From: Mytilus edulis
Taxonomy: Eukaryota > Mollusca > Bivalvia > Mytilida > Mytilidae
Reading direction: 5' to 3'
Length of the DNA: 64,000 nt
Assembly (NCBI RefSeq): GCF_963676685.1
Contig: NC_092346.1
Span: 90,988,255 to 91,052,254 of the forward strand
Shown here piece after piece: positions 12,185 to 23,500 of the stretch; positions within the stretch are counted from its first letter, which is position 1, and every line of letters starts with the position of its first letter. The notes under the pieces are model-generated. The model did not search any database. It saw nothing but the letters and a program-made list of their open reading frames with translations, and was not told where the DNA came from. Made by a program: the position numbers and the translations under genes.

Positions 12185-12890
12185 AAGAACATAATAAAGA
12201 ACATTATTTAAGTATTCATATGCCAGGAAAATATAAAAGCTCCTTTTCAAAATTTCTATGTGGTGTGGCGTCATTTAAAAACAGGCAGATATGAAGGGGT
12301 TTTATATGAAAATAGATTTTGTTTTAATGATTCATGTATGCAACAGAAACTCATTGAAGATGAGAAACATGCTTTACTCAAATGCCCTTTATATTCACAT
12401 GCAAACTAGAGGTTTTTACTAGAGCAGTTTCATTGAATAGTGTTTTTAGACTTAAATGTAGTCCAAATAATTATGACATCTGGCAAGGCTATTTTATTTT
12501 TTTCTGGGACGCCGTCGTAGGAAGGCCTCCAAGAAAAAAATTAAAATAGCCTTGCCAGACATCATAATTATTTGGACTAACTTAAATGATAATGAAATTT
12601 TTTTATTTTTATTTACAAAGGAAAATTTGTGCTTTTATTCTGCCCAAATCTACCATGATATATCAATTCAGAGGAAGAATGTTTTATATATATATATTTT
12701 TATTTTTATCGATTTGTTCATTTTTATGTAAAATTCTCTCATAACTCTTTTGAGAGTGGCTCTCGAATGTTTATAAGATTGTTTTGTACTTTTAATTAAA
12801 ACATGCTGTATATATATTGTATTCATGTTTGTATTGTTCATGTAGAGAAGTGAGACTATAATAAAATATTTGGTTTCATTTGATTTGATT
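12185..12890 (+). mobile_element. 3' end of a degenerate non-LTR retrotransposon (LINE)
   Basis: Translation near 12270-12420 gives RHLKTGRYEGVLYENRFC, then IEDEKHALLKCPLY, then a stop. This is the Cys/His-containing tail usual after the RT of Jockey/CR1-like LINEs; compare RISAHKLQIEVGRF...CEDEIHFLTNCENF-type sequence in the copy at 15060. The tail ends AATAAAATATTTGG followed by short TTTGAT repeats. A hairpin MITE (12459-12579) is inserted in it. Confidence 0.6.
12459..12579. mobile_element. Hairpin MITE with about 37-bp inverted arms, TA target site
   Basis: The left arm GTCCAAATAATTATGACATC plus TGGCAAGGCTATTTTA is mirrored at the right end (TAAAATAGCCTTGCCAGA...ATTTGGAC) with one or two mismatches. 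A spacer of about 45 bp lies between. Both ends abut TA, as for Tc1/mariner-type MITEs. It sits inside the LINE remnant. Confidence 0.85.
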
Positions 12891-12959
12891 TGCCATAATC
12901 ATGAAATTTTTGGTCTGGTAATCAAATAATAACAATAAACGTCCAAATACTCACATAAT

Positions 12960-14240
12960 TAAACAAGAGTGCACACGCTGAAATGTCTCGCCTTCTATAC
13001 TAATCATTGATATTATGTTGATAGTCCTAAGTAAAAAGCTAAGCTTTATAACAACTGTACCATAAACTTAACATTAACCAAGATAACTAAACAAAGACCA
13101 ATGAACCTTGAAAATGAGGTCAAGGTCAGATGAACCATGCCAGGCAGACATGTACAGCTAACAATGCTTCTATACAACATATATAGTTATCCTATTACTT
13201 ATAGTTTAAGAAAAATAGACCAAAACACAAAAACTTAACACTGTGCAATGAACCGTGAAAATGAGGTCACGGTCAAAGAAAACCTGCGCGACTGACATAA
13301 AGATCATTAAATATTTCCATACACCAAATATAGTTGACCTATGGCATATAGTATTAGATAAAAAGACCAAAACTCAAAAACTTAACTTTGACCACTGAAC
13401 CATGAAAATGAGGTCAAGGTCACATGACATCTGCCCGCTAGACATGTACACCTTACAATCATTCCATACAACAAATATAGTAGACCTATTGCATATAGTA
13501 TGAGAACAACAGACCAAAACACAAATATTTAACTATAACCACTGAACCATGAAAATGAGGTCAAGGTCAGATGACACCTGCCAGTTGGACATGTACACCT
13601 TACAGTCCTTCCATACACCGAATATACTAGCCCTATTGCTTATAGTATCTGAGATATGGACTTGACCACCAAAACTTAACCTTGTTCACTGATCCATGAA
13701 ATGAGGTCGAGGTCAAGTGAAAACTGTCTGACAGACATGAGGACCTTGCAAGGTACGCACATATCAAATATAGTTATCCTATTACTTATAATAAGAGAGA
13801 ATTCAACATTACAAAAAATTTGAACTTTTTTTTCAAGTGGTCACTGAATCATGAAAATGAGGTCAAGGACATTGGACATGTGACTGACGGAAACTTCGTA
13901 ACATGAGGCATCTATATACAAAGTATGAAGCATCCAGGTCTTCCACCTTCTAAAATACACCTTATCGCTATTCCCGCTTGACCCGAGAATCTGTTCCGCT
14001 TGAACTATTGGCGTCATACAACAATCACTTTTCCATTGTGGCGTCAGATATTTTGAATTATGACGTCAAAATTTTACGGGAACCTGTGTGATGTCCAGTA
14101 ATGGCGGACAAATAGCGATAAGGTGTATATAAAGCTTTCAAGAAGTTAGCTAACGCCGCCGCCGTAGCCGCCGCCGGATCACTATCCCTATGTTGAGCTT
14201 TCTGCAACAAAAGTTGCAGGCTTGACAAAAACCCACGATG
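12960..14240 (+). repeat. Dispersed element, family D, with about six internal 147-bp units
   Basis: The landmark CTGAACCATGAAAATGAGGT recurs at about 13101, 13248, 13395, 13542, 13689 and 13844, mostly 147 bp apart. Left boundary: AACAAGAGTGCACACGCTGA. Right end: GC-rich GCCGCCGCC sequence and a hairpin (TTTCTGCAACAAAAGTTGCAGG). Inverted copies lie at 17259-17960, 49500-49790 and 61375-62330. It is interrupted by the MITE at 13958. Confidence 0.85.
13958..14125. mobile_element. 168-bp MITE with TIRs and TA duplication, nested in family D
   Basis: Ends CACCTTATCGCTATT and AATAGCGATAAGGTG, flanked by TA at 13956-13957 and 14126-14127. The inverted family D copy at 17352-17380 lacks it (AAAATATAAACC when read in reverse). 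That gives an empty-site comparison within one window and fixes both ends. Confidence 0.9.
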
Positions 14241-14340
14241 AGGAGGCTTAATAATTGTCACTTGAAGAGTTAATTTTATATGTTGATTCAATGGACCCCT
14301 AATAAGTATTGTTCTTTCAGTGGAAATTAAAAAGACACTT

Positions 14341-14655
14341 CTAGTGTGTCAGCAACAACACAGGTTCTAACATGAATTTGTCTATTTTAGAACTTTTACT
14401 AACCCAAACAACTGTTAAAAACAATGACAAAAACAATAGTCCGTAAAATAAAACCATTAACGGTGTATAAATCAGGATTGTTTCTTCAACTGAAAAACCA
14501 GACAAGAAGGTCAGCAATAATGCTGAATATGATGAAGTTAAAATTCCAGTTAACATTCCCTGTGACTCTGTTTCGAATACATTTGCGGGCTCAACTATTT
14601 GTTTACCTTTTGAGCACGTGTTCGGAATTCGTCTGCAAGTTTTGTAGAAGTCCAA
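14341..14655 (-). CDS. Hydrophobic open frame, possible exon or small membrane protein
   Basis: About 100 open codons on the minus strand. Two hydrophobic stretches, GMLTGILTSSYSALLLTFLS and LIYTPLMVLFYGLLFLSLFL, could be membrane segments. The frame has no upstream ATG: it opens at TTG, and the first ATG (near 14556) would give about 71 residues. A possible acceptor (CTTGCAG at about 14639) lies within the frame, so it may be an internal exon. I do not recognise the family. It could be the start of the minus-strand gene ending at 8833, but I found no splice link, and it could equally be chance. Confidence 0.25.
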   Translation of the reverse strand: MDFYKTCRRIPNTCSKGKQIVEPANVFETESQGMLTGILTSSYSALLLTFLSGFSVEETILIYTPLMVLFYGLLFLSLFLTVVWVSKSSKIDKFMLEPVLLLTH

Positions 14656-15059
14656 TCAAGGATACGTTAACATCCTTTGATAAAAAATTGACCAATGAGA
14701 GAAGGTTTTCTAAACTGTGACGGCAATAAATCATTCTACTCGAACAGAATCTAAGGTGTCTTATTGAACTTTTTCTTCTTTTAGATATTTGGATACACGC
14801 ACTGCACACCAAACATACATTATAGTCCCTAGGTCGAGAATTTTAATCACTCAATCAGTTCAAAAGTTTATGTCCCATTTCATCTGTTTATCTAGGTAAA
14901 AAAAGAGAAGGTCGGTGTGTTTGATATATTGGTGATTAATTGGTGGCTAGTCATTGTTTTTATCAAGTCCCTAGGAATGGTATACTATAGTGATCATTAC
15001 TATGAAAATCCTTGATTCTACTTTTTACAAAAATTACAATGATTAATTCATGAACATTA

Positions 15060-17112
15060 ACTTAAAACTTTGGTAAACTTTTTAACAATATTTTGAATAC
15101 AAGACTTGACAAATTTTTGTACCAAAACAACTTAATTCATAATTCTCAGATTGGCTTTACAAAAAATGCCAGAACTTCAGATCATATATTTATTTTGAAA
15201 ACACTGATAGACAAATACTGTCACAGTAAAGAGGGTAGACTATATACTTGTTTTGTAGACTTTCGCAAAGCATTCGACAGTGTAATTCATATAGGTCTTA
15301 AACTGAAGCTTATTAATATGAAAGTTGGTACTTTATTTTAAAATATTATATCAGATATGTATAATAATAGTAAAGCATGTGTAAGAGTTGGAGCTTCTCT
15401 CACTGACCCTTTTAGCATTAAATTAGGTGTAAGACAAGGAGACAACTTGAGTCCTTCATTATTTAAAATTTTTATAAATGACTTCCCATCCTATCTTGAC
15501 TCCTGTCTGGATGCAGTTTCCCTGCACTCAGAGAAATTAAATTGTTTGATGTATGCGGATGATATTGTGATTATGTCAACATCAGCCACAGGGCTTCAAA
15601 GTAGACTTGATCAGCTAGAAAAATATTGTGCTGACTGGTGCCTGAAAGTTAATATTAGAAAGACTAAAGTCATAATTTTTAATAAGGCTGGAAGGAAAAT
15701 TCAGGAAAATTTTCGACTGCAGAATAACTTGATTGACTGTGTCGCTCATTACAAATATTTAGGTGTTCACTTTACTGCATCTGGAAGTTTTCATCTAGCT
15801 AAAACTGAACTTTATAATAAGGCTCTTAAAGCCTACTATAAACTTAGAAAGGATTTTATCAATTTGTCTCCTGGAATAAAATCTTGTGTTCATATTTTTG
15901 ATCATACCCTAAAACCCATTCTGTTATATAATTCAGAGGTATGGGGAGGTTATAATGTGTCTTGTAATAAATTACAGTCTTCCTCATTCAATCTTGAAAA
16001 TGTTTTTAAAAATCTTAAGTGTGAGAATCTCCATCTTAAATTTTCTAAATTTATACTTGGTGTACACAAAAGGAGTGTCAATTTTGCTGTATTATCAGAA
16101 CTGGGACGTTTCCCCTTACATTATGATATTGTAAAGTCAATTGTAAAATACTGGTATAGATTTGAAAATCTTACAACTGAATTCAGTCTATTGAAAGATG
16201 CTTATAAATGCAGCCAAGAGCTTCACAAATCTAACATAACTTCTTGGTTCTCATTTGTTAAAAAAGTGTTAGAAGTTTTTGAAATTAAACAAGAAGTAAA
16301 ACATTTCGGACAATATAAATTTTTGAACATATCTAGTAAATTAATTCACACTAAATATATTAGCAATTGGTATGCTAGCCAAAATAAAGCTTCTGATGGA
16401 AAACTGTTTAATTATGTGAAATTTAAGCAGAATTTTGGTTATGAAAATTATCTCTCTTTAATTAAGAACTTTGATTTTAGAAGATCTATATGCAAATTAC
16501 GTATTTCTGCTCATAAGCTTCAAATTGAAGTTGGTCGTTTTTCAAATATTCCACGAAATGAAAGAATTTGCAAAAAATGCTCCTCTGGCTGTGTTGAAGA
16601 TGAAATCCATTTTTTAACTAACTGTGAAAATTTTAAATCGGATAGAGATGCTCTCTTTGACTTTGTTTGCCAAAGAATTCCGAATTTTTCTATACTTGAT
16701 AATCAGCATAAATTTATTTATTTATTAAACTGTGAAGACAATCAGGTCCTTAATGCTGTTGGTAAATTTATTAAAGTGAATATGAGTTAGTAATTGTATT
16801 GTAACTGTATGTAAAAAATTGTTTGTATCTATGTATCTATGCAAATCAATATTCTTTTGCCTTATTCATGTATGCTCTGTATGCCCCTTGTGGGCCCTTA
16901 ATTGGAAATAAAATATGTTCTGTTCTGTTCATTAACAATGTGTTAACTGTTGATATTTATAGCCTTTTTCTTCTTCGCTGTGAATACCACTGTCACTCTA
17001 ATATAATTATAATCAATTTAACTATTGTCAGTTTATTGTCTAATTTTGTATGCCATAACCATTTAATGTAAATGTGTTTGTGCGAATAAAATATTGTCTA
17101 TTGTCTATTAAT
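15060..17112 (+). mobile_element. 5'-truncated LINE with reverse transcriptase, one in-frame stop
   Basis: One reading frame runs 15081-16787 with a single TAA at 15339-15341. Before the stop are QIGFTKNARTSDHIFILKTL and FVDFRKAFDSV. After it are VRQGDNLSPSLFKIFIND and the catalytic box LMYADDIVIMS (about 15550), then the thumb. A C-terminal Cys/His segment follows (ICKKCSSGCVEDEIHFLTNC). These are hallmarks of a Jockey/CR1-like non-LTR retrotransposon. The endonuclease and N-terminal RT are missing. The 3' end has AATAAA at about 16907 and a tail of TATTGTC repeats at 17090-17110. The intact long frame (477 codons) suggests fairly recent insertion. Confidence 0.9.
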
Positions 17113-17125
17113 ATAGAACATTCAT

Positions 17126-17258
17126 TCAGATTGACAACAGAGGCGATTTATCCCCTCCCCCTTTTTTTGGTGGGAAAAATTTGATTGAATTAATAGGGAA
17201 CCACTGACGCATGACTGGATTGGTCCCCTCTTATGAAAATTTTCTGGATCTGCCACTG
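17126..17258. mobile_element. Degraded MITE of the GGCGGATCC-terminal family
   Basis: Starts CAACAGAGGCGATTTATCCC and ends CTGGATCTGCCACTGG, a mutated version of the TIRs of the copies at 32210-32371 and 44014-44140. The interior is C-rich. Confidence 0.5.
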
Positions 17259-17960
17259 GACAAGATTTTTGACATAATTTTTGTCGAGCCTGCAACTTTT
17301 GTTGCAGAAAGCTCGACATAGGGATAGTGATCCTGCGGCGGCGTTAGCTAACTTCTTAAAAAGGTTTATATTTTAGAAGGTGAAAGACCTGGATGCTTCA
17401 TACTTTGTATATAGATGCCTCATGTAACGAAGTTTCTGTCAGTTACATGTCCAATGTCCTTGACCTCATTTTCATGGTTCAGTGACCACTTGAAAAAAAA
17501 GTTCAGAATTTTTATAATGTTGAATTCTCTCTTATTATAAGTAATAGGATAACTATATTTGGTATGTGCGTACCTTGCAAGGTCCTCATGCCTGTAAGTT
17601 TTCACTTGACCTCAACCTCATTTCATGGATCAGTGAACAAGGTTAAGTTTTGGTGGTCAAGTCCATATCTCAGATACTATAAGCAATAGGGCTAGTATAT
17701 TTGGTGTATGGAAGGTGTACATGTCCAACTGGCAGGTGTCATCTGACCTTGACCTCATTTTCATGGTTCAGTGGTTATAGTTAAGTTTTTGTGTTTTGGT
17801 GTTTTTCTCATACTTTATGCAATAGGTCTACTATATTAGTTGTATGGAATGATTGTAAGGTGTGCATGTCTAGTGAGCAGATGTCATCTGACCTTGACCT
17901 CATTTTCATGGTTCAGTGGTCAAAGTTAAGTTTTTTAAGTTTTGGTCTTTTTATCTAATA
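17259..17960 (-). repeat. Family D element, inverted copy
   Basis: Reverse-oriented relative to 12960-14240. It begins with the hairpin GTCGAGCCTGCAACTTTT / GTTGCAGAAAGCTCGAC (17283-17317) and then repeats CTTGACCTCATTTTCATGGT at the 147-bp spacing. With the first copy it forms an inverted pair around the LINE. Confidence 0.85.
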
Positions 17961-17961
17961 T

Positions 17962-18070
17962 ATAAAATTGAGAATGGAAATGGGGAATGTGTCAAAGAGA
18001 CAACAACCCGCCCAAATAAAAAACAACAGCAGAGGGTCACCAACAGGTAATAAAAATAATATGCCGAAGG
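17962..18070 (+). repeat. Head fragment of dispersed repeat family B
   Basis: ATTGAGAATGGAAATGGGGA, AATGTGTCAAAGAGACAACA and AGAGGGTCACCAACAGGT form the beginning of the family seen at 9537-10045. It is inserted in family D sequence. Confidence 0.6.
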
Positions 18071-18289
18071 TGAACTATATTTGGTGTATGGAAATATATT
18101 ATGATCTATTTTTTTTATACGACTCAGAATCTGATCCTACTCTAAATTGAATCTAATGTAGGACTAGGAAGTTCGAAGGTTACAATGTATAGTCCATCAA
18201 TGCTGTAATCAGGTTATAGCCAATATTTATCAAATGATCCAATTAATAATATTCAAGAATAACGAATACCTGTTGTCTTCAGTAGTTCA

Positions 18290-18490
18290 TCTATAGTGGT
18301 CACTAGCAAGTTGACCATGAGGGTTGTGAGATCAAACCATAGCTAGGTAGAAAAATACTTCATTCTTAGTTTACAACCATTGCCAGTTCTGCTGCTGAAG
18401 GGTTCTGGTTTTCTCCATGGGATTCCAGCTTCCTCCACCTTAAAAAGCTTGCCACCATGATATAGTTTAAAAGTGTATTAATTGCTGTGA
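18290..18490 (+). mobile_element. Old tRNA-derived SINE remnant
   Basis: A weak box B-like GAGATCAAACC lies at about 18330. It is followed by GGTTTTCTCCATGGGATTCC and AGCTTCCTCCACC at about 18410-18440, the conserved central block of the SINE at 51500-52014. Box A is degraded. Confidence 0.5.
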
Positions 18491-18604
18491 AACACCAACA
18501 AAAATCATTCAATTAGTGTATTTTGTAAATTTCATGACATTTGTTTAAAAAAATAATTGAATAAATCCTTACATTACACGTACTTGAATACTTGTAAACT
18601 TTAA

Positions 18605-20547
18605 AGGGGCACTAGCTGTCAAATTCATGGTCACCGATTTGACTCAAATTCTCATATTTGATTTATAACAATGTAAAACATTTATTCAAACTATCAAAAG
18701 TCTAAAATAAACAGTTTACAGAGCATTGGGTAGATAATATCAGAGCTCCAGATAAGCTGCGTATTTACGTGATCACGCAATACAAATAATAAAAAACCCA
18801 ATGTAATTGCACATTGCAGGGTTCAATAACCCAATTAATTCAAAGGAAAACCCAATTATATTCCAAAACCATGAGTTCTCAACCCTTTTATTGGCTACCG
18901 TTTGCGTTATTTACCCTTATCTGTTTACAGTCGTCGCGTAAACTATTTTTATAATATTTATAATTGGAAATTTCCTTTCTTTCTAAAAATAGATCCCTGC
19001 ATCAAGTAACTGAAATGGATCCCTGTTAGAGTTTTCCGTTGCTCAATAGGTACACGTGTTTTTGAAAACATTTCGATCTTCTCGGCGTTTATCCAATTAG
19101 CGTGTGTCATGTAGTCAAATTTTTTTCGCATTGCTCGGGATTTATCATAACATACATTGAATTAAAACGAAAGTGAATGTCCGGTAAAAATATTGAACAG
19201 AATAGAAGCATGTTTTCTGCTTCTTTTGAAAAGCTGAGGGAAAGTTATGATGATAACAAGACTCAGTCAGTGTTTTAAGGAAGCGTCCATCGAACACACG
19301 GGCGTGTGTGTGTATCTTAACGAGAACATCGCTGGGTTTCCTCAAAAACGAAATCAGTTGGAAAAAGTGAAAGGCCAAATCAATTATGACATGATAAAGC
19401 ATCAGAAACCAAAGGTTCTAATAAAAGACAACTAAACCCAGATTTATGAAAATTGGAATAAAACAAAAACATTCAAGTATAATTAGAGTTTATATACTAT
19501 TTTTTTTTCATTTTACGGTTAATTAATGAATAATACACACACAGGCACTGGTCTCAGAATTTATTATATAAAGGTATAAGACGAGTGCCTGTGAATACAC
19601 ATATCCGTTTTGTATCAGTTTATATGAGAAAATACAAAACTGGCAGAAGGTTTGAAACGGAACACAAATTAAACCTACAATTGCTCCTCAATGAATAAAC
19701 CAAATGAAACAGCTAGCAAATAACCCTAACCCTAAACCAAGTAAAACAGCTTAACAAAGAAAGAAACATATTTAAGATGGAAAAAAATCTTAGGTTGATA
19801 TTCCTTAAATATTCAATATTGTGTTGATGAAAAAACCCAATACATTAAGGAGCTTGGTGGTGAAAAACCCAATTTGATATTAACATGAGGGGTGAATATG
19901 AATTGATAATGCAATTAAAAAACTTTATCACCCAATTGTATAAGAAAATGGTGGGTAAAAAACCCAATTTGTGAATTCTTATCTGGAGCTCTGTAATATA
20001 TAGGTTCGTTTCGTGTGTATTTTAGTCCAGATGCCATCTAATTAACTACCGATTTGACCTCAGATGACCATATAAGCGATGTAAACATAAATAAAGATAT
20101 GAATAGATTAAAGCAACACATGCAATTGGATTTTTATAGGTCTGTTTGATTTTATTTTATAGATTAAAAATAGATGTTTCTCATTGTTTTTAACCGTATA
20201 AGAATGATTTTATGTGCATCGAATTAGTAATCAAATGATTTACCATAGTTTAACTTTCATTGTTGACATTCTTTTTCTTTAAATAACCAGTACACGTACA
20301 ATGCATGCGTTGTCAATTTTCAGCTAGGGGTTGAATTGAAGTTCACATGAATACGGATTTAAAGAGGTCTACTCATTCACTTGCAAGTGAATCACTAATT
20401 ATCAATGTTTCTTACCGTAATTTGACAAAATTGAACCTTTTTAGCTGCAAAAAGCGAATTGTTATTTCACTATTTTACTTTCATTATTGATTGAACAGAA
20501 AAAAATCAAACTTTAGATTTTTTATATATCTCGTAGCTAGTGCCCTT
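18605..20547. mobile_element. Non-autonomous TTAA transposon (1.9 kb, Kolobok- or piggyBac-like)
   Basis: Flanked by TTAA at 18601-18604 and 20548-20551. The ends are AGGGGCACTAGCT and AGCTAGTGCCCTT, an inverted pair with one mismatch plus the first base. The interior has AACCCAAT-rich stretches but no transposase. The open frame at 19247-19435 has no recognisable domain. Termini starting A-G-G suggest Kolobok rather than piggyBac (from memory). The end lies 29 bp upstream of the acceptor of the exon at 20581. Confidence 0.8.
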
Positions 20548-20580
20548 TTAAGTTCAGGTATATATTTTATTTTTTCCAAG

Positions 20581-23500
20581 GATAAGCAAGTTGAGAAATG
20601 CTGAACATCTAATGAACCAAATCAAAACATACTCTAAAAGCAGACCAAAATCTGTTGCTATACAGGAAAAAGATGACACCATATTCGAAGCATCTGAATC
20701 TGAAAGTGATGAAGGTAAAGCCAAATTAGTTAACATTTCTGTGCCTATCCTAACTTCCTAAAGAAGAAACTTTATTGTTGGATCTCTAGGTAAATGTTAC
20801 GTATATATTAATATGAGTAAAAGAGAATGTTTGATATATGTATACAATTTTGAAATTTTTATGACAAGTTCGATGTGTATTTTTGAAAATATTGTCTGTG
20901 TGTAAATCCATGTATAACCATTTTAAGAGAAACTCAGTAGATCGTTATGAAACACAAAAAATCATATAAACAATACACAATGCAAATATAAGAGTACTTG
21001 CAGTCACTAGAAGCAAGTTCAGAGCCAACTACAACTAATATATAAATCATATTTTTCCAGACTAAAGTATCATGATTAGAACTCATCTAATTGATTTAGT
21101 TTAAAGATGTCATTAACAGTCAGAGAAAAGCATGACCTTGTGCAATGTCAAAATAAATGAGTATCAATAGTATCAATCAATCCCCCTTAATGTGGAAGGA
21201 AAATCCCTAAATCTTTCTCACAATGGAATACTTGTCCCTTTTTAGTATAAAAGCAATGTTTATGTTGGTAAGAGTTATTGTAATGAATATGCAACAGCTT
21301 CAGATGTTTGTATTTTTCAATTTTCATGGACTGTGACATTATATTTAAATTTCAACAGATTGCAATGTTGATGTAGATATTCCAAGAATTAATCAGCTTA
21401 AAAGGTAAGTTTAAGCTTCTGTGTGTACTGGTGAGTCTCAATGGTCACAAAAATCATATTCACCTATTCCACTCAATTTCTCATATTGATTCATATTGTA
21501 ATTAAATGATTATCTAAAATGCAAAAAGTCCAAGGGAAACAACTAAAAATACTTGTATTCTTTATAATGCACCAACATTCATACATATTTAAGACAAGAA
21601 GCCATCCAAACAAACCTCATGTTTGACTTTATTTCAATGCTCACAACAAATGCTTCAGAAATCAGTTTGATCAAGCATGCTTAAAAGCATGAAATGAAAG
21701 AAATCTTAACAAAAACATCCAAAAACAGTTAAGGTCAATTTTGCCTGAGGGAGTTCAACACTATATAGAACAATGAAAGGACTGCTTTGAAAATAATACT
21801 AATGTAATTCATATCAAATCTTGGCTTAAAGACCATTTATGACCAAAAATTTAGAACTGATGCCACAGTGATTTCAATAGTGGCTTGACTGAGTATGTAA
21901 GCAAATTAAGTATCAGTTTACTCTGACAAAATTTTCAAGTTTTGTAAGTATAAGTTATGTTTATTAGTAGACTACAACTTCTTCATTGATATCAATTTCC
22001 AAGTATTGGTCTAGTACAGAAATAAAGTATTCATCCTGAAGTAAAAAAATATCCTTTAAAAACATCCATCATCTGCTTTTTTTACCCTTGCAGAGTACTT
22101 GTGCCTAGATGAGATTTTAATATTGTTATTATTGTGTTTACAGACAATCTCCTGTGATTGGCGGAAGAATAATGAGGCCAGTAAAAACAGCACAATGTAA
22201 TCAGAAAAATTTGGTAATCTCTTATAATGCTTGGTTTTTACTTTCTATTCGATTTTTTGTCATCTCGGTATACTTGTTTCTACATGTGTAATATTGCAAG
22301 AAGAAAATGAATTGAAAAATTTACTTATTTGTATTTTGAAGTAAAAATCTGTTCAGACCTATAAAAACACAATGTTATAGATCTTATTCATTCTTAAAAA
22401 TAATCAAATTTCTTCAATAAAACACCTCTCATTTGCAAGTATACTGTAGAAAAAACTACACTTATAAAAATTGTAAAATTCAATTTTGTGGTTTTTCAGA
22501 AGTCCACAAAGAAAGGTGGACACCAGTCAACTCCATTGAAGAGGAACTCATTAGAAATGGCACAGCATGGTGCAAAAAGCACAATGAAGAACAATGCAAA
22601 TATAAAACAAATGGATATATCAAAGGACAAAGGGAAATCGAGTAAAACTCAGAAAGATAGAAAGAGGACAAAATATTCCTGGTCGGGAAGCGATGAAAGT
22701 ATTGAAGTTCTGCGCAAGGATGAAGGAATGACATGTATGGTTATTGTGATACTAATAATTGTTCAAATAACTAATTGAAACATAATGTACTATTAGGTTT
22801 TTTGTTTGCTGATGTCACAGTATGTTAATTTATATCTCCCTAACCATAGATGCATGGGTATTACATCTATGCCCTAACATTGTATGTAGGTAGAAATATT
22901 GTTGATGTACTGTCAATCTGTTTGAAAGCAGATTGGAAGAAACCAAAGGAATACATGAAAAATTCAAATTTTGACCTTGTGCTTATGCTCTAATTTGTAA
23001 AGGTCAAGACATTTTCTTTCAGCAAAACAGACTTGATAATTTTTTTCACATAGGGAAATTTGTCATTACAGAATTTTCTGCACTTTTTCAATGGGATTGA
23101 ATGAAACTTGATATTTGTGCTTATCCCCAGCTGGTTATTTCTCAAATTTCATCTGGCTAATGTCATGTCCTTGAAAAAAAACATAACTCCAAAATGATGA
23201 GGATGAATATACCTATACTTATACCTGGGTGACTGAATCTGGTACTCAAACAGTGCAATCAACCATACCCAGTTCAAAGAAAACAAGTAAAATAGTGCAT
23301 TCAACACCTTGTACTGAAAATGCCAGTACCACTCATATTGGAGCAGATAGTACTGGCACATCTACTTTGAAAAAAATTGTTGAAAATAATGGGAGGTCCA
23401 GAACAGGAAATCTAAAATTGCCTGGTAAGTACCTGTATTTATACAAGAATAATGATATACCTTGCTCACCTCATAATTGTGAAAAAGATCAAGGAAAGAA

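Noticed and set aside
14985-15014. ACTATGAAAATCCTTG resembles the right arm of micro-palindrome family 1 (14 of 16).
   Set aside because: No matching left arm and no flanking 7-bp repeat; probably chance.
17968-18150. 60-codon frame with basic start.
   Set aside because: It is the head of dispersed repeat family B running into family D sequence.
19247-19435. 62-codon frame inside the TTAA element as a transposase piece.
   Set aside because: No transposase motif, no continuation in other frames.
19720-19740. Interstitial telomere-like TAACCCTAACCCTAA.
   Set aside because: Only two units inside a transposon; too short to mean anything.
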